From Paracoccaceae bacterium (GTDB lineage Bacteria; Pseudomonadota; Alphaproteobacteria; Rhodobacterales; Rhodobacteraceae): a DNA stretch of 5,690 bases. The stretch lies in the NCBI GenBank assembly GCA_026982275.1, contig JALSHK010000053.1:1-5690 (forward strand), written 5' to 3'. The stretch's first letter is position 1, and the number at the start of each line of letters is the position of its first letter. Under the pieces are notes generated by a model, which was not told where the DNA came from, did not search any database, and worked only from the letters and a program-made list of their open reading frames with translations. The translations under genes and the position numbers were made by a program. Positions 1-5,304 of the stretch are shown one piece after another.

Positions 1-507
1 AATCCCCTCCTCCTCCATCAAGCGGCTGACAAAATCAAAGTCGCTTTCGCGATATTGCACCAGATATTCGCGCTTCTGGAAAGTGGAGGATGTTTTATCC
101 TCGATATCGGAAAAGCCGCGCGCGGAGAATATGTCCTTGATCACCTCCAGCGCCGATTTTTCCTGAAAGATCTTGCAATCCGCATGCAGGGTTAAAAACC
201 AGAGCCAGGGCCGCACTTCGGCGCGGTAAAGCGCCTGCCCGCCAAAACGCCCCTCATAGGTGCAGCTGACGCAATGCCCGTGCCAATAGCGCGTATTGCC
301 GTCTTCGCCATCCAGCTCCAGCGACAATCGCTGCCCGACCACATCTTTCAGCTTCAAATCGTGATCCGGCGATAGAAACTGGATATCGGTTTCGGTCAGC
401 GCCGACATTTTTTCGGTAATATCCGCGCGCAGCAATATCATTTTTTTAGGCCCCAGCGGCCCCTTTAATCGCAGCTGCCTGTTTTCCAGCACTACATCAG
501 CAGGCAT
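1..507 (-). CDS. vgrG: VgrG (TssI) type VI secretion spike protein, N-terminal 169 codons, truncated by window edge
   Basis: The frame is open from ATG at 507 to base 1 and continues beyond the window. Seen: residues 40-49 read DIQFLSPDHD, followed by VVGQRLSLEL (56-65), RYWHGHC (73-79), CTYEGR (82-87) and YRAEVRPWLWFLT (94-106). Residues 110-129 hold CKIFQEKSALEVIKDIF, and 150-169 hold VQYRESDFDFVSRLMEEEGI. In family terms this is the standard order of the Rhs/Vgr N-terminal (gp27-like) domain, in which Y-W/H-G, RPW-W-L, IFQ-K, QYRE-D-DF-SRLMEEEGI are hallmark motifs. VgrG trimers cap the Hcp tube and are expelled with it, carrying effectors. The start is fixed by AAGGAGG five bases upstream. 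The gene follows the 90-residue ORF by 36 bases with no promoter seen, so it is probably co-transcribed with the sheath gene. The gp5-like needle and any C-terminal effector extension lie outside the window and cannot be judged. Confidence 0.96.
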   Translation of the reverse strand, partial: MPADVVLENRQLRLKGPLGPKKMILLRADITEKMSALTETDIQFLSPDHDLKLKDVVGQRLSLELDGEDGNTRYWHGHCVSCTYEGRFGGQALYRAEVRPWLWFLTLHADCKIFQEKSALEVIKDIFSARGFSDIEDKTSSTFQKREYLVQYRESDFDFVSRLMEEEGI

Positions 508-512
508 AATAT

Positions 513-519
513 CCTCCTT
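513..519 (-). promoter_or_regulatory. Shine-Dalgarno of vgrG
   Basis: On the minus strand the sequence is GAAGGAGGATATTATG, a complete AAGGAGG with five bases to the ATG at 507. It is the strongest ribosome site in the window, suggesting that vgrG is initiated independently and well rather than by coupling to the upstream gene, whose stop is at 544-546. Confidence 0.85.
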
Positions 520-543
520 CCAATATATCCATGCGCCCTAAAA

Positions 544-816
544 TCATTTGCGCTTCTCGATAATATGGTCTTCTCTTTTTAACCGGCCAATAATGCCGGG
601 ATGAATGGCCCATAGAGAGTTTAATATCACACCCTCATCAAGGTCTCGCATTAAATCAAACGTCGTATCATAATAGTGGCAAATCACCGGCGTCGGGAAA
701 TATTCTTCAGCCGATAGCATAGCGGACAGATATTCTTCGCCCTTGATCAGCCAATGGCCCTCGCCATCGCTGATTAAAATGATCTGTGCTTCGGGTTCTT
801 TTTGTGGGTCTGACAT
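544..816 (-). CDS. Small protein of unknown function (90 aa) between the sheath fusion and vgrG
   Basis: I do not recognise this protein. From ATG at 816 it is 90 residues, starting MSDPQKEPEAQIILISDGEG. It has a hydrophobic IILI strand (12-15), a glycine/tryptophan segment (DGEGHWLIKGEEY, about 17-29), an aromatic stretch (VICHYYDTTFDL, about 44-55) and a charged C-terminus (REDHIIEKRK). There is no signal peptide or membrane helix, so it is probably a small cytoplasmic alpha/beta protein. Its ATG shares one base with the sheath stop (TGATG), arguing for translational coupling; an in-frame GTG at 819 is possible but adds one residue and overlaps more. A GGGGGA lies six bases before the ATG. 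The DNA of its distal part (541-720) is about 42% GC by hand count, against roughly 60% or more in neighbouring samples. From position it could be a sheath or spike assembly factor, a VgrG-loading adaptor or an immunity-like protein; none is shown by sequence. Confidence 0.8.
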   Translation of the reverse strand: MSDPQKEPEAQIILISDGEGHWLIKGEEYLSAMLSAEEYFPTPVICHYYDTTFDLMRDLDEGVILNSLWAIHPGIIGRLKREDHIIEKRK

Positions 817-828
817 CACAAATCCCCC
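814..828 (-). promoter_or_regulatory. TGATG stop/start overlap with GGGGGA ribosome site
   Basis: The minus strand reads GGGGGATTTGTGATG. The TGA (818-816) ends the sheath fusion and the ATG (816-814) starts the 90-residue ORF, with the G-rich Shine-Dalgarno-like element at 823-828 inside the last sheath codons. This one-base overlap is the usual signature of termination-reinitiation coupling and links expression of the small protein to the sheath protein. Confidence 0.7.
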
Positions 829-3800
829 AGCAGGGCGGCAAGATCCGCGTCCATTTCATCGTCGTCATCGTCATCGTCATCATCCCCGAAGCCGGCGAGC
901 AAATCATCCAGATCATCCAGGTCATCCCCGTCATCTGCATCAAGATCCAGATCCATGTCCAGTTCGTCATCTGTATCAATATCCAGATCCATGTCCAGAT
1001 CCAGATCATCATCCATATCCAACCCGAGATCATCCCCGGCATCAGCGCCGCCCGCCGGCGCGGCTGTTGCCGTTGGCTTTTCAGGCTTGATCTTGCTGGA
1101 AATCCCGACACCGGTGCGGGCTTGCAGCTTGCCGCTTTTCATTTCCCTGGCGGCATCCCCCGCCCATATTCCCAGCAGCTCGCCCCCGCCCACCGCCTGG
1201 AACGAGCCAAGCTTGACCATATTTTGCCCCTGCACCGAAATCACCGGCATAAAGCCGCGCGCAATCACATCCGCCGCCCCGGAAACACTCAGCAAGCGCT
1301 CGGTGCAGGGCAACGCCACCTGATCGCCATATGGATCGGTCATATAATGAAACGGCATATCATTGAGCGACATGATCGAGCCAAGGCTCATATCCCCGCC
1401 TTGCTGCGCCTTGGTTTCGGCCAGAAGCACCGCCACCAACAGCGCCGGATTGGCCATCAGCAAGCTGCGCATGCCCTCCTTGAGATTGAATTCCTCATAG
1501 TCAAACCGGTCCAGCGGCTCGGTTTTTTTGCCATAAGGCATGCGCAGCATAAAGCGCGGGCTGGCCAGGCCAAGGTATTTCGCCTCCGGCATTTCGGCCA
1601 ATGCATCCCATGTGTCTTTCACCAGCTTATGGCGGTCCTCGATTTTGGTGGCCATAAATCCGGTGCTGATCGCGCTGATAAAGGGCGCATCCATATGCGC
1701 CGATATCCGCGCCATTCGCGCCAAAAGCTCGGCATGGGTCGGGGTTTCTTCCCATGTATATAGCCCGACCACCGCCGAGATCGGCCCTGCGCTATCATCC
1801 TGTCGCGGCTTTTCCACCAGCATGTCAAAAAGGCCGCTCTCGGCCATATCTTCCTGTGCGGCCAGATCGGCAGTAAATTCCTCGACGCTGATATCATAGA
1901 CCACCACCTCCAGCTCCGCGCTGGTTTCCACCCGCCGCCCCAGCAGCTCGATCGAGCGCCACGCCGCCTCGACGCTCTGAAAATCGGGATGGTGCAACAC
2001 GCTGCTCATCGCGGTCGAAAGCGCTCTATCCACCGCTTCGATCATCGCTTCCGCACCATTATCGGGCGCCGACACAATATGCGGGCCGATGATGCGCGAG
2101 ATCAAATCACTCGCCGCGCTGGCTTCGGGCCGGGGCGTGCTATCGCCGATCAGGCTTTGAAAATCGGTCAGCCGCAAATCTGCCGGCGCCTCCGCGCCTT
2201 TGCTGCGCTTCTGGCTCAGGGCGCGAAAATCGCCAAATGCGCCGCCCCAAGCTTGCATCCGCTCGACGTTTTTCTCAAAATTGCGGCCCGATTTCAGATC
2301 CCGCCGCAAGCCCGCAAGCTCGCTAAACAGCTCTACATTTTCAAACAGCTCGTCAGGATGCAAATCATCCAGCTCGCCCAGCTCCACCTCCACCGCCGAG
2401 CCGTCATTGCCCAGAGGCAGGGTCAGCGTGGTGCGGAAACGCTGGATCACCGCCTCCATGGTATCAAAATCCAGCTTGAAGGCTTTGCGCTTGGCCAAGG
2501 CCGCGCCGATCTCCAGATCCCCCCGATTGCCGCGCCCCGAGAAATCACCCAGCACCGCGATGCGGAATTTGCGCCGCGCACCCGCCTCGTCTTGCAGCGT
2601 GGCCGCGCTTAAACTGCCAAAATCCGGCTGAAAAGGAGAGTTCTTCGGCGCGGCAGGCGTTGCAAGCCCTGCCTCGTCCGGATCATCTTCCAGCCCGTCC
2701 AGCAGGCTTGATAGATCATCATCATCCGTCAAGGCATCGAGATCAAACAGCTCGTCTTCCGGCGCATCGGCCCCGGAATCCAGCCCGGCCAACAGCGCGT
2801 CCAGATCATCTTCAGGCTCATCTACAGCCAGACCCGCCAGCAAATCATCATCCGCCCCGTCATCATCCGTCTCGTCATCACCGCCCATATCCGCGAGCAA
2901 AGCGTCCAGATCATCATCCGCATCCCCGATTTCTGCCAGCAAGGCATCGGTACCGGTTTCATCTTCCCCGTCAGAATCATCCATCTCCAATCCGGCAAGG
3001 ATGTCGTCAATATCATCGGGCGCATCCTCCTCCGGTTCGTCCATGGCGAGGCCGGCCAGAATATCATCGCTGCCGTCTTCGGCCTCTACCTCGGGCGCTT
3101 CCAGCTCCAGCCCTGCCAGAATATCGGCACTATCCGCTTCGGCCTCGTCTTCAGGCACCTCCATAACGATATCCGCCAAAGCCTCCGCGCTGCTTTCTTC
3201 GGTCTCGTCGGGCGCATCAAATTCCAGCTCTGCCAGAATGTCGCCGCTATCCTCAACCGCTTCATCTTCCGGCGCGGCCCCGGCCAAATCCGCCAATATT
3301 TCCGTGCTATCGTCGGGGGCCTCTTCCGGCGCATCAAACTCCAGATCCGCAAGGATATCATCAAGATCCGCCTCCGGGGGCGCGCCCGCTTCATCCGGGA
3401 GCGCTGCCAAAATATCGGCCGGGCCTTCATCTTCCGGCGCGTCTTCCAGCGCTTCAATGCCCGAAAGCACCGCCTCTATCCCTTCGGTTTCGGGATCATC
3501 CTGCGGTGCCTCGCTGGAAAGCGCCGCCAGAATATCATCGCTTTGATCCGCCGCCAGCTCCGTTTCCGAAAATTCATCCGCGACATCTGCCAGCAGGCTT
3601 TCAACCCCGCTATCCACGGTCTCTTCTTCGGGCGCATCATTTGCCAGCCCCGCCAGCACAGCCGCGCTTTGATCCGGCAGATCCGGTTCCGGCAGGCCAG
3701 CCCCGGCCATTGTGGCCAAAATATCCTCGGCCCCAGACCCTTCGGCCTGCGCCTCGGGCGCGCCCTTGGCCATATCGGACAGAATATCCGACACCTTGTC

Positions 3801-4415
3801 CGTTTGCGCCTCATCCGCTGGCGCCGTTGCGGCCATGTCTGCCAAAATGCCATCACTTTGATCCGGCACATCCTCCGCCTCCGGCGCGGCGGCTTTCAGC
3901 TCCGCAAAAATTGCCTCGCTATCCGGGCCTTCGCCCGCGCCCAGCGCCAGTGCGCGCAGCCCCTCGGGGTTGGCCACCAGCTTTTCAATCAGGGCCTCGG
4001 CCCCGGCTTTGCCATCCATATAGGCCAGCAAATTGGAAAGCTGGGTGCGCGCCTCCAGCAATTTTCGCAGCGGCTCAACCTTGCGGGCAATCGCGGCGGG
4101 GCTGAAATCACTCATCTTTTCAAATACCAGATCGACAGCCAGATTGCCCTCGCCGGTAAGGGTATTTGGCACACTGAACGCCGCGCGCGGCTTTAGCGCC
4201 TTCATCCGGCTGTCAAAGTTATCAATGTCTATTTCAAGGAATTTACGATCCGAAACCGCGCCTTTTTCCACCTCGGACTTGCCCGAAAGATCAGACATAA
4301 CCCCCATCACAAAGGGCAGCTGCACCTTTTTGGAGGCCCCGTAAAGCTCCACATCATATTCTATCTGAACCCGCGGCGCACGGTTGCGGCTGAGGAATTT
4401 TTGACTATCCGACAT
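816..4415 (-). CDS. tssB-tssC: TssB-acidic repeat linker-TssB-like-TssC fusion, type VI secretion contractile sheath polyprotein (1199 aa)
   Basis: One uninterrupted frame. Domains by residue: 1-160 canonical TssB/VipA (RVQIEYDVELYG 16-27, VQLPFVMGVMSDLSG 31-45, FLEIDIDNFD 59-68, MSDFSPAAIARKVEPLRKLLEAR 101-123); 166-582 acidic repeat linker; about 616-735 a second TssB-like domain (FRIAVLGDFSGR 617-628, a DDLHPDELF motif 683-691); about 770-1086 TssC/VipB (HHPDFQSVEAAWRSIELL 808-825, APFISAIS 910-917, LGLASPRFMLRMPYG 948-962, FDYEE 971-975); 1087-1127 an Ala/Pro/Lys-rich hinge; 1128-1199 an Asp-rich tail. TssB and TssC normally are separate proteins that pair as the sheath protomer contracted to fire the Hcp/VgrG tube; ClpV recycles it. 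Here they are covalently joined. The usual TssC C-terminal third, including the RFAHYLK-type segment and final beta strands, is not seen. No methionine occurs between residues 510 and 653, so an ATG-initiated B'-C product is unlikely. The start at 4415 follows the channel stop by one base, with AAAGGGGA as ribosome site. It could be the main sheath or an accessory paralogue. Confidence 0.93.
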   Translation of the reverse strand: MSDSQKFLSRNRAPRVQIEYDVELYGASKKVQLPFVMGVMSDLSGKSEVEKGAVSDRKFLEIDIDNFDSRMKALKPRAAFSVPNTLTGEGNLAVDLVFEKMSDFSPAAIARKVEPLRKLLEARTQLSNLLAYMDGKAGAEALIEKLVANPEGLRALALGAGEGPDSEAIFAELKAAAPEAEDVPDQSDGILADMAATAPADEAQTDKVSDILSDMAKGAPEAQAEGSGAEDILATMAGAGLPEPDLPDQSAAVLAGLANDAPEEETVDSGVESLLADVADEFSETELAADQSDDILAALSSEAPQDDPETEGIEAVLSGIEALEDAPEDEGPADILAALPDEAGAPPEADLDDILADLEFDAPEEAPDDSTEILADLAGAAPEDEAVEDSGDILAELEFDAPDETEESSAEALADIVMEVPEDEAEADSADILAGLELEAPEVEAEDGSDDILAGLAMDEPEEDAPDDIDDILAGLEMDDSDGEDETGTDALLAEIGDADDDLDALLADMGGDDETDDDGADDDLLAGLAVDEPEDDLDALLAGLDSGADAPEDELFDLDALTDDDDLSSLLDGLEDDPDEAGLATPAAPKNSPFQPDFGSLSAATLQDEAGARRKFRIAVLGDFSGRGNRGDLEIGAALAKRKAFKLDFDTMEAVIQRFRTTLTLPLGNDGSAVEVELGELDDLHPDELFENVELFSELAGLRRDLKSGRNFEKNVERMQAWGGAFGDFRALSQKRSKGAEAPADLRLTDFQSLIGDSTPRPEASAASDLISRIIGPHIVSAPDNGAEAMIEAVDRALSTAMSSVLHHPDFQSVEAAWRSIELLGRRVETSAELEVVVYDISVEEFTADLAAQEDMAESGLFDMLVEKPRQDDSAGPISAVVGLYTWEETPTHAELLARMARISAHMDAPFISAISTGFMATKIEDRHKLVKDTWDALAEMPEAKYLGLASPRFMLRMPYGKKTEPLDRFDYEEFNLKEGMRSLLMANPALLVAVLLAETKAQQGGDMSLGSIMSLNDMPFHYMTDPYGDQVALPCTERLLSVSGAADVIARGFMPVISVQGQNMVKLGSFQAVGGGELLGIWAGDAAREMKSGKLQARTGVGISSKIKPEKPTATAAPAGGADAGDDLGLDMDDDLDLDMDLDIDTDDELDMDLDLDADDGDDLDDLDDLLAGFGDDDDDDDDDEMDADLAALLGDL
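819..1034 (-). repeat. Asp-rich low-complexity C-terminal tail of the sheath fusion
   Basis: Residues 1128-1199 alternate Asp with Leu or Met (LDMDLDI-type) and then contain nine consecutive Asp residues at 1178-1186, coded by mixed GAT/GAC codons at 858-884. The tail ends with the helix-like ADLAALLGDL. The segment DDLLAGF (1170-1176) is the same motif as in the linker repeats, so tail and linker appear related. At DNA level an 18-bp direct repeat (945-962 and 981-998, 36-bp period) underlies the Leu/Met/Asp part, showing local duplication. A tail this acidic is not a usual feature of TssC proteins. Confidence 0.88.
2670..3920 (-). repeat. About 20 degenerate acidic ~20-residue repeats in the sheath fusion linker
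   Basis: Residues 166-582 of the fusion are built from units of about 16-22 residues with consensus S-x-D-I-L-A-x-L-x-x-x-A-P-E-(D/E)n. Clear copies start at SDGILADM (187), SDILSDM (209), EDILATM (230), SDDILAAL (292), DDILADL (352), TEILADL (371), GDILAEL (391), ADILAGL (430), SDDILAGL (449) and DDILAGL (470). Shorter, more Asp-rich versions such as LDALLAGL follow to about 572. Each unit couples a short amphipathic LxxL-like helix to an APE/acidic spacer. Copies differ at codon level, so the array is old rather than a fresh DNA expansion. I infer a mostly disordered, strongly negative tether bearing many weak binding helices. Confidence 0.9.
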
Positions 4416-4416
4416 G

Positions 4417-5238
4417 CTATCCCCTTTCCTTGATGAGCGCTTTCAGCTCGGCCAGCTCGGCCCTGGTTTGCGCGTTGGATTTGACGACCATATCCAATAT
4501 CCGCTCCAGCTCTTTATCCTGCGCCTGCTCCACCGCCGCCTGCATGGTATTGACCAGAATACCGATAAACAGGTTCAAAACCGCAAAAGATGTGGCCACG
4601 ATAAACGGCACAAATAAAAGCCACGCCCATGGGAACTGATCCATGATCGGGCGCACAATCCCCATCGACCAGCTCTCCAGCGTCATGATCTGGAACAGGG
4701 TATAAAGGCTCTCGCCGATGGTGCCAAACCATTGCGGGAAGGCTTCTTTATAAAGCATCGTCGCCATGACGGCGAAGATATAATACACAATAAATAACAG
4801 GATAATCACTGCCCCCATGCCCGGAAGCGCCTCCAGCAGCGCCCTGATCACCGAGCGCAATTGCGGCACCACCGACAATATCCGCATCGCGCGGATCACC
4901 CGAAGCGCGCGCAAAACCGAAAGATTGGCCGTGGTCGGCAGCAGGCCAACCGAGACAATCGTAAGATCAAACAGGTTCCATGGAGATTTGAAAAACCGTG
5001 GCCCGAAAGCATAGATCTTGATCGTCATCTCCGCGACAAATATCCACAAAACCACATTATCAAACGCCGAAAGCCCCGGCCCGATCGCCGCGCTCACGCT
5101 GTCAGAGGTGCTAAGGCCCAAGGTCAGCGCATTCACCACAATCAGCCCGAGAATGGAATATCGAATACGCGGGCTTTCAATCCACTGCGCCAGTTTCCAG
5201 CGAAAGCTGCCTTTGGCTGCGTTGGTTATTTCCGCCAT
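4417..5238 (-). CDS. Bacterial voltage-gated sodium channel (NaChBac/NavAb family), 273 aa
   Basis: Seen, from ATG at 5238: S1 about 24-44; S2 about 57-79 with acidic E70; S3 about 86-103 with D91; S4 about 106-122 with arginines at 110, 113, 116 and 119, each three apart, the voltage sensor; VVPQLR S4-S5 linker about 123-139; S5 about 140-162; pore helix about 173-185; selectivity filter T186-L187-E188-S189-W190-S191 followed by MGIVRP; S6 about 203-232 with the conserved Asn222; and a charged cytoplasmic helix 238-270 suited to four-helix-bundle tetramerisation. TLESWS is the Na+-selective filter of NavAb-type channels, and the length is typical of the family. Known members are homotetrameric inner-membrane channels. 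The ATG is chosen over an upstream in-frame GTG (5265) because GGAGG sits five bases before it. The stop is one base from the sheath start, so the two are almost certainly co-translated. No fused secretion domain is present. Having it in a T6SS operon is unusual. Confidence 0.96.
   Translation of the reverse strand: MAEITNAAKGSFRWKLAQWIESPRIRYSILGLIVVNALTLGLSTSDSVSAAIGPGLSAFDNVVLWIFVAEMTIKIYAFGPRFFKSPWNLFDLTIVSVGLLPTTANLSVLRALRVIRAMRILSVVPQLRSVIRALLEALPGMGAVIILLFIVYYIFAVMATMLYKEAFPQWFGTIGESLYTLFQIMTLESWSMGIVRPIMDQFPWAWLLFVPFIVATSFAVLNLFIGILVNTMQAAVEQAQDKELERILDMVVKSNAQTRAELAELKALIKERG
4420..4426 (-). promoter_or_regulatory. Ribosome site of the sheath fusion inside the channel stop region
   Basis: The minus strand reads AAAGGGGATAGCATG: an AAGGGGA Shine-Dalgarno overlaps the last channel codons, the channel stop TAG is at 4419-4417, one base follows, and the sheath ATG is at 4415. 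The arrangement implies that sheath translation is coupled to channel translation. Confidence 0.7.
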
Positions 5239-5243
5239 GCGTT

Positions 5244-5248
5244 CCTCC
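5244..5248 (-). promoter_or_regulatory. Shine-Dalgarno deciding the channel start
   Basis: GGAGG followed by five bases (AACGC) and the ATG at 5238. It lies downstream of the alternative GTG at 5265, which has no such element, so the shorter 273-residue product is preferred. Confidence 0.8.
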
Positions 5249-5273
5249 GCTTTTTTTATCCGCACTCATTTGC

Positions 5274-5298
5274 ACCGGGGGCGCTTGCCGCCCCCGGT
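5274..5298 (-). other. Perfect GC-rich hairpin between the upstream gene and the channel
   Basis: ACCGGGGGCG (5274-5283) and CGCCCCCGGT (5289-5298) form a perfect 10-bp stem around a 5-base loop, beginning seven bases after the upstream stop codon. Read on the minus strand it is followed by GCAAATGAGTGC, with no U-tract, so it is not a textbook intrinsic terminator. It may be a partial terminator, attenuator or 3'-end-stabilising element that sets different levels of the upstream protein and the channel-sheath-VgrG transcript. The perfect symmetry means it also folds on the other strand, which likewise lacks a T-run after the stem. Confidence 0.65.
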
Positions 5299-5304
5299 CA
5301 AAAC

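Noticed and set aside
498..533. A 10-12 codon upstream ORF (ATG near 531) running across the vgrG ribosome site
   Set aside because: Too short, no ribosome site of its own, and explained by chance in the 36-base gap.
786..1763. A 325-codon open frame on the plus strand opposite the sheath gene C-terminus
   Set aside because: It mirrors the Asp/Leu-rich and TssC coding sequence; its product is low-complexity Ile/His/Arg-rich, it has no recognisable domain and no evident ribosome site. Antisense frames of this kind are expected opposite GAT/GAC-biased genes.
2670..3920. Regular DNA repeats that might be taken for a CRISPR-like or satellite array
   Set aside because: The repetition is at protein level with diverged codons, stays in one open frame, and has no identical repeats or unique spacers.
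2660..4196. Several long plus-strand frames (Pro/Arg/His-rich or Ser-rich) opposite the acidic linker and the N-terminal TssB domain
   Set aside because: Their compositions are the direct shadow of Glu/Asp/Ala/Leu codons read in antisense; the strong protein-family matches are all on the minus strand.
5239..5265. Longer channel product from GTG at 5265
   Set aside because: The GTG has no good ribosome site, while ATG at 5238 has GGAGG five bases upstream, and family N-termini are short.
5180..5269. A 30-residue ORF from ATG at 5269 overlapping the channel start in another frame
   Set aside because: No Shine-Dalgarno, no recognisable sequence, and it runs into a stop inside the channel gene; a leader peptide role cannot be supported.
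5274..5298. Rho-independent terminator
   Set aside because: The stem is strong but no T-run follows on either strand, so it is listed only as a hairpin of uncertain role.
5296..5303. TTGACC-like -35 element for a channel promoter
   Set aside because: At normal spacing the -10 position falls in the GC-rich hairpin (CCGGTG), so no sigma70-type promoter is supported.
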